The notes beneath the pieces are model-generated. The model had not been told where the DNA came from. It saw nothing but the letters and a program-made list of their open reading frames with translations, and did no database searches. The translations under genes and the position numbers were made by a program. DNA of 64,000 bases, from NCBI RefSeq assembly GCF_000246855.1, contig NC_016609.1:4910744-4974743 (forward strand), written 5' to 3'. How positions within the stretch are numbered: the first letter of the stretch is position 1; every line of letters begins with the position of its first letter. Origin of the DNA: Niastella koreensis GR20-10 (GTDB lineage: Bacteria; Bacteroidota; Bacteroidia; Chitinophagales; Chitinophagaceae). Shown here one piece after another: positions 44,855 through 53,319 of this stretch.

Positions 44855-46495
44855 ATGAGATACATCTTCTATTTATTATTCACTACCCTGCTATTCACCG
44901 GCTGTTTAAATAGTGCAGATAACAACAAAAATGAAGAAAGTGAAAGCGGGCCCGCCGCCGCAAAGAATATCAGCAGCCGCGATCTCAGCATAACAAAAAA
45001 CAACTCGTATTCGGATCTGTTTCTGGACAGCTCTTCCCTGGATGATTTTATTGCGCGCCATCATGTGGCCGATACAGTGGCCAACCGCATGATTAGCTTT
45101 TACAATACCCGCAATTACCAGTATGCCTGGTTCAACAGCGATGGATTTACCGAAGAAGCCCAGGCATTCTGGAACCTGTTCGATCATTATCTCACCACCT
45201 CCGGCGATACCTCACTGGTGAACAAAACGCTTGAAAAACAAATGAATCGCCTGGTGACTGATAGTTTTACCGTAAGCGCCAACGACAAAACCATGCGCCA
45301 GACCGAGCTGCGCCTTACCTATAGCCTGCTTAAATATGCCTCCAGGAACTTTGAGAAGGGTTATGTAAAGCGGAAAGAGCTGGAACGGTTCGTACCCGCT
45401 AAAAAAGCCGATCCCATTGCAATAGCTGATTCCCTGCTTTCGAAAAAGCATAAGGACAACAAATATTATGAAGACATCAATGCCAGCTACAAGTCGTTAA
45501 AAGCGCAGTTGCAGAAATATGTGGACCTAAATAAACGCGGCCCCCTGCCTGCTATTCCCGCAGAAGCGAAGTCATTGAAGAAAGGCAAATCATCGCCCCA
45601 CGTTCCCATAATAAAACAATACCTGCAACTGACCGGGGACCTGCCAGGCAATGATACCTCCAGGCTGTTCAACGATACCCTGGCAGATGCCATAACAAAC
45701 ATTCAGGAGCGATTTGGGATGAAAGGCACCGGCACGCTGAGCAAGGAGCTGATCGCTGAAATGAACGTTCCCCTGCGCGACCGCATAGAGCAGATCCTGA
45801 TAAACATGGGCCGCATGCGTTGGATGCCTTCGCAACCCAATGGCACCCTCATTATCATAAATATTCCGGAATTCATTTTACACTTATTTGAAAATGGCAA
45901 GAAGGAATTTGATATGAATGTGGTGGTGGGCAAGGACGGGCACAGCACTACCCAGTTTACCGGCACCATCAACCAGATTGTATTTGCCCCCTACTGGAAT
46001 ATTCCCCCACGGATAGTGACCAATGAGATCTTACCCGAGATAGAAAAGAACAAACATTACCTGGAAGAGAATGAAATGGAAGACCAGGGCGATAAAGACG
46101 GCGATGGTGTTCCTGATATCCGGCAGCTGCCTGGAGATAAAAATGCATTGGGCAAGGTAAAGTTCCTGTTTCCCAACAGCTTTGATATTTACCTGCATGA
46201 TACGCCCGCCAAGAGCTTATTCAACCAAACCAAACGCGCGTTCAGTCATGGTTGCATTCGCCTGGCCGATGCCCAGAAAATGGCCGAGTACCTTTTACGC
46301 AACGATCCCGACTGGGACGCCACCAGGATCTCAGAAGCCATGAATGCCAAAGAACAGAAAGTGGTAAAGCTGAAAGACAAGGCGGAAGTGTTTATCACTT
46401 ATTATACCGCCTGGGTGGATGATGCAGGGCGCCTGAACTTCAGGGAAGATGTGTATGGGCATGATAAGAAGGTTAGAAACACGCTGTTTCAATAA
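44855..46495 (+). CDS. L,D-transpeptidase (YcbB/LdtD-like) lipoprotein
   Basis: A 546-residue cell-wall enzyme. A lipobox (LLFTTLLFTGCLNS, cysteine at residue 17) is followed by a scaffold domain (about 50-230), a peptidoglycan-binding helix bundle (about 235-310, PIIKQYLQLTGDLPGN) and the YkuD catalytic domain, ending in the active-site motif FSHGCIRLADAQKMAEYLL (cysteine at about residue 465) with the upstream histidine in IYLHDTPAK. It makes 3-3 cross-links in peptidoglycan or attaches proteins to it. It is a single gene divergent from the gamma-glutamyltransferase gene. Confidence 0.93.
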   Translation: MRYIFYLLFTTLLFTGCLNSADNNKNEESESGPAAAKNISSRDLSITKNNSYSDLFLDSSSLDDFIARHHVADTVANRMISFYNTRNYQYAWFNSDGFTEEAQAFWNLFDHYLTTSGDTSLVNKTLEKQMNRLVTDSFTVSANDKTMRQTELRLTYSLLKYASRNFEKGYVKRKELERFVPAKKADPIAIADSLLSKKHKDNKYYEDINASYKSLKAQLQKYVDLNKRGPLPAIPAEAKSLKKGKSSPHVPIIKQYLQLTGDLPGNDTSRLFNDTLADAITNIQERFGMKGTGTLSKELIAEMNVPLRDRIEQILINMGRMRWMPSQPNGTLIIINIPEFILHLFENGKKEFDMNVVVGKDGHSTTQFTGTINQIVFAPYWNIPPRIVTNEILPEIEKNKHYLEENEMEDQGDKDGDGVPDIRQLPGDKNALGKVKFLFPNSFDIYLHDTPAKSLFNQTKRAFSHGCIRLADAQKMAEYLLRNDPDWDATRISEAMNAKEQKVVKLKDKAEVFITYYTAWVDDAGRLNFREDVYGHDKKVRNTLFQ

Positions 46496-46819
46496 GTGGG
46501 GTTTGAGTGCAGTGATATTTCGGGTAAACGGCAGACATGAAAGCCAAAAGAGGCAGATGATACACTGTAAGCGGCAGAAAGTTCATTGTTGGTTTAAGCT
46601 AATTTTTAGTAGTAAGTAGTTTATTTATGACTGACAAACTATGCGCTTACTAACTGCCTACCTAAACCGTTTTATTACAAGTGAGTAATAAAGTATTCAG
46701 CAAACAGGGTGACATTATTTCCGCTTAAGTTCGATCTAAAAATAAAAACGACCGCGTAAAATGCAGGCGGGCAGCGGAGTGTAGCCGACAAAAAATAAAT
46801 TAATTAGTGTTTTTTTATA

Positions 46820-46849
46820 ATTGTAGCATGAGAATTGCTCATAACTTTG
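46820..46849 (+). promoter_or_regulatory. Candidate Bacteroidota promoter upstream of the 46877 gene
   Basis: ATTG at 46820-46823 (-33 element) and TAACTTTG at 46842-46849 match the phylum's TTG / TAnnTTTG pattern with an 18-bp spacer, 28 bp before the start codon. The preceding gap (46496-46841) otherwise shows only degenerate GGCAGA words. Confidence 0.5.
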
Positions 46850-46876
46850 TGTTTCACTTGTTATATACTTTGGACT

Positions 46877-47146
46877 ATGCGAATTGAAGTAAAGAAAAAT
46901 ATCCACTTCACCAAGTTGGTGAAAGTGAATGGACGGTTGAAGGAGTTTAATTTCAGGAAATTGGGCGGATCCAATGAAGGGTTATTTACCGTGGATGTAA
47001 GCGATGACAGAGGTAACCGTATCCTGTTTCGCATGCAAAAGGAACAAGACAGCTGGAAAATACAGCCACAGCAACTGCCGAATTGGGTGATGGATAAGGA
47101 GAACACTTTCCACGACCTGATTGAGGAAGAGTTGCGTAGTTTATAA
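46877..47146 (+). CDS. Small conserved-looking cytoplasmic protein of unknown function
   Basis: An 89-residue protein that I do not recognise. The start at 46877 (MRIEVKKNIHFTKLVKVNGR) is preferred over the in-frame methionine at 46835, which overlaps the likely promoter. The sequence alternates short strands with charged turns (FTVDVSDDRGNRILFRMQKE, then WKIQPQQLPNWV) and ends in an acidic helix (FHDLIEEELRSL). It has no signal peptide or membrane segment. It stands alone at the edge of a gene-poor zone. Confidence 0.7.
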   Translation: MRIEVKKNIHFTKLVKVNGRLKEFNFRKLGGSNEGLFTVDVSDDRGNRILFRMQKEQDSWKIQPQQLPNWVMDKENTFHDLIEEELRSL

Positions 47147-47288
47147 GCCGCACCTGAATGCTGCTTCCCCTCAAAGCCTGGTCCCGGATATGCCGGGAGC
47201 ACCGGGCGTGTTATGTTAGCTAAGCTTTAGTTGATCGTTTTTGTTTGTTGTAAACTTATATTGGTTTATAACCGGCATTTTATTGTCA

Positions 47289-47345
47289 CTTGAAACCTGG
47301 AACTTGCTTAACAGGCAGGTTACAGGTTTCAAGTTTAAAGTTCAA
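47289..47345. repeat. Inverted repeat CTTGAAACCTG / CAGGTTTCAAG and GTTTAAAG words
   Basis: Perfect 11-bp arms (47289-47299, 47323-47333), continuing into GTTTAAAGTTCAACGTTTAA words. It lies about 140 bp after the 46877 gene. Confidence 0.75.
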
Positions 47346-47440
47346 CGTTTAAAGGTTGAGGCTTTCGATTCTAAAGTGCCTGGTTTATAGGTTATTAGGT
47401 TCGTAGGTTAAGTTATTTAGTTTGTTAGTTTTTGGGTCCG

Positions 47441-47860
47441 GTTTATAGCTGGAAACAATGTTCTAATAATTTGTAGCGTATCGTTTTTAGTTGAAAATGG
47501 GGTGCTAATAATTTGTGGAGGGTGGTTTCTAACTGAAAACAGGGCGTTTTCAGTTTGTGGCGTACTGTTTCTAACTGAAAATGGCGTGATTTCAGTTGGT
47601 AGCATACTGTTTCTAACTGAAAATAAGGTGATTTCAGTTGGTAGCATACTGTTTCTAACTGAAAATAAGGTGATTTCAGTTGGTAGCATACTGTTTCTAA
47701 CTGAAAATAAGGTGATTTCAGTTGGTAGCATACTGTTTCTAACTGAAAATAAGGTGATTTCAGTTGGTGGAGTACCGTTTTAAACTGAAATCGGTGCGAT
47801 TTCAGTTAATAGCACACTGTTTATTATTGAAAACGAGGTGATTTATAGCTGTATTTCCTG
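47441..47860. repeat. Tandem array of ten exactly phased 42-bp units
   Basis: Units begin at 47441, 47483, 47525, 47567, 47609, 47651, 47693, 47735, 47777 and 47819 with no insertions or deletions. Units 5-7 (47609-47734) are identical, units 4 and 8 differ by few bases, and the outer units drift progressively. Each central unit carries AACTGAAA and TTTCAGTT as an 8-bp inverted repeat around a 9-base loop. Because 42 is a multiple of 3, both strands stay open across the array, giving apparent 14-residue peptide repeats that I do not consider real genes. Confidence 0.97.
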
Positions 47861-47866
47861 CCTTTC

Positions 47867-48039
47867 AATGTCTGCAGTCTACCTCGTCTGCCGAAGCCTT
47901 GGCGTAGGCGGGCCTACTTCCTTTCATCTCTCCTTCTGTCCTGCTTTCAATGTTTGCCGTCTGCCTCGTCCGCCGTCCGCGTGTCGCTGAAGCTTTAGCA
48001 GAGGCGCAAGCTTTAGCGTAGGCGGGCCGTCTGCCGTTT
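47867..48039. repeat. REP-like GC-rich palindromic elements (two copies)
   Basis: Copy A (47867-47913) contains CTGCCGAAGCCTTGGCGTAG then GCGGGCC. Copy B (47951-48028) is a 78-bp version, nearly repeated at 48461-48538. Inverted pairs CCGCC/GGCGG and GCTTTAGC-type words give hairpin potential on either strand. Confidence 0.85.
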
Positions 48040-48148
48040 TCTTCCACATCAATTTGCAAAATGGTCATAGTTTTCCACACTTCTAACCTACTAAATCACT
48101 GATGCTCAATAGGCATTCTTTTTAAATGTATATAGGAAACATTTAACT

Positions 48149-48295
48149 ATGAAACCGGCAAATACAAATAGCAGCAGCAACGACGTTTTGAGAAATTCGG
48201 AGAATGTGGCATTAATCACCTTCGTGGTGTTTTTGATTATCACTTTCGTCACCTCCTGCATTTATATTGGTATTGACGGCTTCTTAAGCAAATAG
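48149..48295 (+). CDS. 48-residue single-pass membrane protein
   Basis: It starts MKPANTNSSSNDVLRNSENV and continues into one hydrophobic segment (ALITFVVFLIITFVTSCIYI, about residues 21-40), ending GIDGFLSK. A convincing rho-independent terminator follows 55 bp after the stop, which supports transcription of this gene. The polar Ser/Asn-rich N-terminus and a short exposed tail are the only other features. Function is unknown. It is the only credible gene between 47147 and 49145. Confidence 0.6.
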   Translation: MKPANTNSSSNDVLRNSENVALITFVVFLIITFVTSCIYIGIDGFLSK

Positions 48296-48350
48296 TTAAT
48301 GAATTGAACTTTACTTAAGCCAGACTTCGCAGTGCACCCATATAAAAAGA

Positions 48351-48388
48351 AAAGCTGCCCCAACAATAAAGTTGGGACAGCTTTTTTT
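48351..48388 (+). terminator. Rho-independent terminator of the 48-residue gene
   Basis: AAAGCTGCCCCAAC pairs with GTTGGGACAGCTTT (14-base arms, one mismatch) around AATAAA, followed by a T-run. Confidence 0.93.
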
Positions 48389-48456
48389 ATTTATAGGATG
48401 TGGTTTGCTTTGTACGCTGAATTGGCGTACTGGCGGAGTAGGAAGGCCTTTTGTCT

Positions 48457-48612
48457 TTCATGTCTGCCGTCTGCCTCGTCCGCCGTCCGCGTGTCGCTGA
48501 AGCTTTAGCGGAGGCGTAAGCCTTGGCGTTGGCGGGCCTGCTGCCTTCATCTCTGCCCTCTGCACTCTGCCTTAAAAGAAGGCTGCCTCTTAGTGCCGAG
48601 ACAGCCTCTTAC
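48457..48612. repeat. REP-like 78-bp element and a following hairpin
   Basis: 48461-48538 repeats the 78-bp element of 47951-48028 with a handful of changes. A separate hairpin AGGCTGCCTC / GAGACAGCCT (about 48583-48609) has no T-tract. Confidence 0.8.
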
Positions 48613-48683
48613 ATGTTGGTAGCCGAAGGGTAGTATCAATACAAAAACAAGCTGTTTATTGTAAAGTATACAATTAAACATTT

Positions 48684-48729
48684 GGGCGTAGCAAGCCGGG
48701 TGGCCGACTCTCTACCGGCGGCTACGCCC
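48684..48729. ncRNA. Candidate structured RNA hairpin
   Basis: Outer arms GGGCGTAGC (48684-48692) and GCTACGCCC (48721-48729) pair perfectly. Inside, GCCGGGT and ACCGGC pair with one bulge, giving a long GC-rich hairpin in otherwise A/T-rich DNA. No promoter or T-tract is evident and the family is unknown. The rest of 48730-49115 shows only a doubtful short reading frame and a TTCTTCCTTAAAGAAGATTG-type small palindrome near 48880. Confidence 0.35.
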
Positions 48730-49116
48730 GAGGTAAGGAGTATGGATTAAACAAAAGACTTGATGCGATATTCATTGAAATACCGTTAATGGCTAAACAA
48801 TAGCTGACTGACATTCTAAAGGGGGATATTCAAAATAGGCGGACTACAGAAGACTCTATTCCTAGAATAGTTCTTCCTTAAAGAAGATTGTTCTTCAATT
48901 ACAATTGATCTGCTACAGCAATAAAAAGAACGGATGGGAAATGGTACATAAGGTATATCATCCGCTACAATCAGAATGGTTGCCTCACCAATCTTCTTCA
49001 TAGGTAACAATTAATCGACCACTGTATAACAAAATGCTTGCCACTTGTTAATTAATAGCCAAACAACTACGAAGGATAATGAAGTTTTTGGTTGAGCTAG
49101 TAATTCTACGATACCC

Positions 49117-49148
49117 TTTCAACTTAGAACTTTCAACTTTGAACATTA
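49117..49148. repeat. TTTCAACTTAGAAC words abutting a stop codon
   Basis: TTTCAACTTAGAACTTTCAA with drifting copies ends in GAACATTAAAC; the TTA within it is the amine oxidase stop (49146-49148). Confidence 0.8.
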
Positions 49149-50414
49149 AACTATCAACTTAACTACATCTACAGCCGATTGCAAAGCTGCTTCTACTGTT
49201 CCTCCATTATTTCCATCGTACAAACCTTCACCAGCGAAGTATAAAGTATCCTGCACAGGTTTATGCAACAGCGCGCGTGCTTCGTTAGTGAACAATTTAT
49301 TATAACTATACGCGCCCAAACTGCCCGGATTGTTTTGCCACCTGGCTATATGTGATGCGGTTACCAATGATTGAATTTCGTTAACCGGCATGGAGAAGAT
49401 GTTTGCCAGTGATTGCAGGGCATCCTGCAAAACAGTATTGTCGTCTGCGGTTGTGTAGCGCGCAGATTTTGGTCCGCCGAGCCAGCCGGTGAGAATGGCG
49501 TCGGTATCGGGGGCATGTGTCCACCAGGTACGGATGGCCTCTTCGCTTAAAATAAAACCGATATCTTCTTTATACTTCAACCAAAAACGTTCAGAAAATT
49601 GAATGATCACTTTTACCACTGCACCGAAACCTATTTGTTGTAAAGCCTGGACCTGTGCGCTGATAACCGGTTCAAAAGAAATGGCCGTGCTGTGTGCCGG
49701 CGTTGCCTGCAAAACGCCCAGTGGCAGCGTGATGATGGCCTTTTGCGCCGTGAACGCGCGACCATCGGCAGTTATCACTTCCACCCGGCGGAATTGCCAG
49801 CGAATGGTTTTTACCGTGCAGGAAGTATGAACAATACAGCCATCGGCGATACTGGCTTTTTTCAGGTATTCCATAAGCGGAGAATAGCCACCAACAATGC
49901 GGAATTGCTCGCCCTCTTCATGGCTCCATTCATCGCGCAGTCCAAATACACTTACGTCGGAAGGCTCTGCTACATCAAAGCCTTCGGCAAAACGTTGGGC
50001 CGATTGACGCAGCAGGGCATATTTTTCATCACTGAAATATTGTTGCAGAAAGTCCGTGAGGGTCAGATCGGTTTTCAGGTTGGCCATGCGGTCCATCAAT
50101 TCATCCCAACCTTCAATAAACTCCTCCTGGGTGCTCCATTCGCCATTTTTTACCCGCAGCATATGGCCGCCAACCGGCTGATACCGGATGCCTGCTTCTT
50201 CCAACAGCTCCATGGTCAGCGGCAGTTTGCCATGCATAAACTCTGCTCCTTCTTCAATGGGTTTTAAAAACCCCGGCGGTTGAATGGTATGGATGCGGCC
50301 ACCTATCCGATCATTCGATTCCAACACTGTTACCGCAAACCCGGCTGCCGATAATTTCCTTGCTGCCATTAACCCGGTTGCCCCCGCTCCTATGATTATA
50401 ATTGATTCTTGCAT
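49146..50414 (-). CDS. Flavin-containing amine oxidase family protein
   Basis: A 422-residue flavoprotein. The N-terminus carries the dinucleotide-binding fold IIIIGAGATGLMAARKLSAA, then VLESNDRIGGRIHTI (the GG-motif that contacts FAD). The C-terminus has LYFAGEGLYDGNNGGTVEAA followed by LQSAVD, the family's second FAD contact. It should oxidise an amine with oxygen, releasing hydrogen peroxide. There is no signal peptide, so it acts in the cytoplasm. The substrate cannot be deduced. It is 52 bp downstream of the phosphodiesterase gene, possibly co-transcribed. Confidence 0.9.
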   Translation of the reverse strand: MQESIIIIGAGATGLMAARKLSAAGFAVTVLESNDRIGGRIHTIQPPGFLKPIEEGAEFMHGKLPLTMELLEEAGIRYQPVGGHMLRVKNGEWSTQEEFIEGWDELMDRMANLKTDLTLTDFLQQYFSDEKYALLRQSAQRFAEGFDVAEPSDVSVFGLRDEWSHEEGEQFRIVGGYSPLMEYLKKASIADGCIVHTSCTVKTIRWQFRRVEVITADGRAFTAQKAIITLPLGVLQATPAHSTAISFEPVISAQVQALQQIGFGAVVKVIIQFSERFWLKYKEDIGFILSEEAIRTWWTHAPDTDAILTGWLGGPKSARYTTADDNTVLQDALQSLANIFSMPVNEIQSLVTASHIARWQNNPGSLGAYSYNKLFTNEARALLHKPVQDTLYFAGEGLYDGNNGGTVEAALQSAVDVVKLIV

Positions 50415-50428
50415 TTTAAACTTATTTA

Positions 50429-50468
50429 CATTATCAACGCTGTCAACTTTGTCAACCCCGTCAACTTA
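50429..50468. repeat. TATCAACGCTGTCAAC word array containing a stop codon
   Basis: TTATCAACGCTGTCAACTTT, then two further GTCAAC words; the last, GTCAACTTA, contains the stop of the phosphodiesterase gene (50466-50468). Confidence 0.85.
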
Positions 50469-51725
50469 CTTCTTTTTCAACACCGGGGCTAACACATCCA
50501 AAGATCCATCTATTTTATCAGTAATATTCAATCCCAGAATATGCGCCACCAACGGATACACATGCACGTTCTCAAAAGCCGGGATCTGCAGTTGATTTTT
50601 AAACGCCGGTCCCCAGGCATAAAACGTGGCCTGCATTTCGGGAAGGGCATTATCGAAACCATGTTTTCCTAACAGGCTTTTCCGGCGCCGGAAGTTAAAC
50701 GATTTGGGAGCGTGCGGAACCAATAGCATATCGCCGATGCGCTGGTAATAATCATCTTTGGCACTGTAATGCCAGCGGGCCGGAATATCATTCGCCAGGT
50801 ACACATCATAATCAACCGCCAGTTGTTTCAACGCAGCGTAGGTGGGTTGTATATCTTTGGCATCATTGGCATACAAATGCACCAGCACATCCCCATCCGG
50901 CACTTTAAATTTAAGAGTATCTATGGCCGAAGGCATGAGCAGCTGATGAACCGTGTCGGCCGTGATCATGCCATGGTCGCTCACTAAAATATAATTTATG
51001 GGCAGTTTGAGCGAATCGGTCATCCGCACCATTTTACCAACGCTTTCATCAACAAAGTGTACGGCTTCTTCCGCCTGTTTCGATTCGGGACCATAGGTAT
51101 GTTCTTCATGATCTACCTGCGGCATATAAAAGGTGACCAGGTGGGGCCGCCTGTCTGCAGGCAGCGTTAACCAGTTTTTTACTTCCTGAATGCGGGTATC
51201 CATTTCAATTGAATCGCTAAAGCGGTAATAATAAGTAGGACGAACGCCTTTAATGGCCGACTCAGCACCCACCCAGTAAAAACTGGCGGTAACCATTTGC
51301 TGTTGTTCGGCCAGTACCCATAATGGTGTACCGCCATACCAGCTGCTGTCTTCCACTGCCTTGCGGTTGCCGAGGCGATAAATCTCATTTCGTTTTTTAT
51401 CGTAAAAAGTATTATCAACCAATCCATGATGGGCAGGATACAAACCGGTTACCAGCGTATAGTGATTGGGAAAGGTAAGCGAGGGATACGAGGGGATCAT
51501 GGCTTTGGCCGCTACCCCATGGCCGCGCAGTTGTTGCAAATGGGTGGCGTGGTATTTATCAACCAGGTCGTACCGCAAGCCATCTACAGAGATAAGTACC
51601 ACATACGGTTTCTGTTGCTGTTGTTTACTGTTGGTACGGCCGGGTATGATATGTTGGGTAACATCTGCCTGGGCCATCAGCCACACCGGCAAAAACAACG
51701 TTATGAGGGCAATATATACGCGCAT
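50466..51725 (-). CDS. Exported nucleotide pyrophosphatase/phosphodiesterase (NPP-type, alkaline phosphatase superfamily)
   Basis: A 419-residue exported enzyme. The start at 51725 gives the signal peptide MRVYIALITLFLPVWLMAQA. Metal- and substrate-binding motifs follow the NPP pattern: VVLISVDGLRYDLVDKY (first metal aspartate, about residue 46), PSYPSLTFPNHYTLVTGLYP then AHHG (threonine nucleophile), MPQVDHEEHTYGPES (second metal set) and ILVSDHGM. It should hydrolyse phosphodiester or pyrophosphate bonds of nucleotides or lipids in the periplasm. Length is normal for bacterial NPP. Confidence 0.92.
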   Translation of the reverse strand: MRVYIALITLFLPVWLMAQADVTQHIIPGRTNSKQQQQKPYVVLISVDGLRYDLVDKYHATHLQQLRGHGVAAKAMIPSYPSLTFPNHYTLVTGLYPAHHGLVDNTFYDKKRNEIYRLGNRKAVEDSSWYGGTPLWVLAEQQQMVTASFYWVGAESAIKGVRPTYYYRFSDSIEMDTRIQEVKNWLTLPADRRPHLVTFYMPQVDHEEHTYGPESKQAEEAVHFVDESVGKMVRMTDSLKLPINYILVSDHGMITADTVHQLLMPSAIDTLKFKVPDGDVLVHLYANDAKDIQPTYAALKQLAVDYDVYLANDIPARWHYSAKDDYYQRIGDMLLVPHAPKSFNFRRRKSLLGKHGFDNALPEMQATFYAWGPAFKNQLQIPAFENVHVYPLVAHILGLNITDKIDGSLDVLAPVLKKK

Positions 51726-51861
51726 GTGTTTTTGTTTGTTTGCAAAAGTAACCATGTTAATGGTACTACGTATTAAAGTATTTTAAAATCAACCCTGACG
51801 GGCTTTTCCAAAGAACAGATCAGGACGGTTTTGCCGGCTTCTACAACTAACTTCCTATAAC

Positions 51862-51900
51862 GTCAATGGACAATTGGCAATGGTCAATTGACAATAGGCA
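51862..51900. repeat. CAATTGGCAATGGTCAATTG words
   Basis: GTCAATGGACAATTGGCAAT with near-copies on both strands; the same word family forms the 15-bp inverted repeat at 62524-62568. It lies in the 470-bp gap between the divergent genes at 51725 and 52195. Confidence 0.75.
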
Positions 51901-51957
51901 GGCAAGCTGTAATATTGCGGAATTCCCGACTATCAGCGGCCCATGCCTATTGTGAGC

Positions 51958-51973
51958 TCCGCCAACTGGCGGA
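51958..51973. repeat. Palindrome TCCGCCAACTGGCGGA
   Basis: Third member of the TCCGCCA-TGGCGGA family; followed by AGGGGAGAAATAC as at 14253. Confidence 0.8.
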
Positions 51974-52055
51974 AGGGGAGAAATACAGCCTCACGAGAAT
52001 ATTCAACCCTTTTATTTTCATAATTCTACTTCTTACCACTTACTTCATTCCTCCT

Positions 52056-52144
52056 TTATCAACCTTGTCAACTTGTTACCCTGTCAACCTGTTAACTCGT
52101 CAACTTATCAACCCATGTCTGCCATTTGCCGTCTGCCGTCTGCC
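52056..52144. repeat. TATCAAC/GTCAAC array fused to TCTGCCGTTTGCC array
   Basis: Seven to eight drifting GTCAAC words (52056-52113) are followed without a break by CATGTCTGCCATTTGCCGTC and copies (52114-52144). Two word families seen separately elsewhere are joined here, 50 bp upstream of the gene at 52195. Confidence 0.85.
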
Positions 52145-52194
52145 CTTATATTAACTAAAGCCAATTTTTAATATATTAGCAACACTAATTAACC

Positions 52195-52710
52195 ATGATA
52201 TCCTTTACAACTACATTACTACAATTTGCCGAGCAGGGTGAAAAAACGGGCTGGACTTATATTGAAATTCCGGCTGATATGGCGGAGAAATTAAAGCCGG
52301 GAAATAAGAAATCGTTCCGAGTTAAAGGTAAATTGGACAATTTTTCCATAAAAAGCGTAGCCATTATGCCCATGGGCGGCGGCCGGTTTATTCTGGCTGT
52401 AAATGCCGGCATGCGAAAGGGCATTGGAAAACGTAAAGGTGCGATGGTAAAAGTACAGTTACAGGAAGATAAAACCGAAAAACCATTTGATGGCGACCTG
52501 CTGGCCTGTTTGGACGACGACCAGGAGGCAAAAGCGGGCTGGGATAAATTAACCAAGGGTCATCAACGCTACTTCAGCACCTGGATAGAAAGCGCCAAAA
52601 CCGAGGCCACCAAAACAAAACGGCTTACCATGTCCATGAAAGCACTGGTAAAAGGCTGGGGATATTCAGAAATGATCAGGGCCGCCAAGGCAGAAAAAGA
52701 CGGGTTATAA
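52195..52710 (+). CDS. DUF1905 / YdeI-like (OmpD-associated) protein
   Basis: A 171-residue protein. Residues ~5-95 match DUF1905 (WTYIEIPADMAEKLKPGNKK, then FRVKGKLDNFSIKSVAIMPM and GGGRFILAVNAGMRKGIGKR). The C-terminal part (DLLACLDDDQEAKAGWDKLT, then GHQRYFSTWIESAKTEATKT and KRLTMSM) is the YdeI/OmpD-associated helical motif. Members are small cytoplasmic proteins with no firmly established biochemical role. Single gene, normal length. Confidence 0.88.
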   Translation: MISFTTTLLQFAEQGEKTGWTYIEIPADMAEKLKPGNKKSFRVKGKLDNFSIKSVAIMPMGGGRFILAVNAGMRKGIGKRKGAMVKVQLQEDKTEKPFDGDLLACLDDDQEAKAGWDKLTKGHQRYFSTWIESAKTEATKTKRLTMSMKALVKGWGYSEMIRAAKAEKDGL

Positions 52711-53197
52711 AGCCAGTGCCCTACACTTCAATGGTTACTGCTTAAAAACGAACGTTCTAAGCGATTAAGCAAGCTAAAATATTGTAACATATTTCAGCCC
52801 GAATATACTGCCGGGTAAAATTCTGCGTTATATCATTATATCGGAATAAGTACTATTTCGATGTCATTTGTATGTAAACTATTATTAATAAACCGATCTT
52901 TTTATAATAAAAAAAACCTTTTCACTGTATTTAAATTAGTTAATTTACTAATTTGCCGCTGCATACTAATACCCTATGATGAATATAATTCTACTTACTT
53001 TCAAACAATGGAAGCCGGAAAAACAAACAGCCAGCCTGTTACGTGCTCCGGGTAGCATTAATCCCCTTGCAGTATTTAATTATTCTCCCTTTTCATCATT
53101 AAGCCGGTATTAATCAGCAATGTGCGTTTTGTACAGTGAGTGGGTTACTATATAATAATCGACCAATAACCAAAGTTCTTTTACAATACACTTTTAA

Positions 53198-53217
53198 ATA
53201 ACAGATTCGTCTGTTAT
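53198..53217. other. Perfect hairpin with TTCG tetraloop
   Basis: ATAACAGA - TTCG - TCTGTTAT is an 8-bp perfect stem closed by a TTCG loop, the most stable RNA tetraloop class when transcribed from the plus strand. It lies in the 690-bp stretch (52711-53400) that shows no credible gene. Confidence 0.6.
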
Positions 53218-53300
53218 ATTAGCGAAATAGTAGATACAATAACTTTAAACAACATTGTAACAACTTTTTCAAAGTGAAAAATGGTCCATGATATTGCCCG

Positions 53301-53319
53301 GTTCCGCAGTATGCGGAAC
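53301..53319. other. Perfect hairpin GTTCCGCA-GTA-TGCGGAAC
   Basis: An 8-bp perfect stem with a three-base loop, 82 bp before the start of the exported protein gene at 53401. It has no T-tract. Confidence 0.6.

Noticed and set aside
47417-47783. Repetitive reading frames on both strands (MLPTEITLFSVRNS-type and SILFLTENKVISVG-type 14-residue repeats).
   Set aside because: Both strands are open only because the 42-bp unit is a multiple of three; outer units break the pattern and no start signal or signal peptide is present.
47441-47860. Resemblance to a CRISPR array.
   Set aside because: Units are contiguous and near-identical along their whole 42 bp, with no unique spacers, and there are no cas genes nearby.
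48816-49010. 64-codon minus-strand frame starting MLPMKKIGEATILIVADDIP.
   Set aside because: Only the first residues look protein-like; the rest is low-complexity and crosses small palindromes. No domain or start signal, so left unannotated.
49692-50267. 191-codon plus-strand open frame opposite the amine oxidase gene.
   Set aside because: It lies fully inside a well-recognised flavoprotein gene and shows no domain of its own.
52861-53055. 64-codon plus-strand frame in the geneless stretch.
   Set aside because: Asn/Leu/Phe-rich A/T-driven sequence with no start signal or domain.
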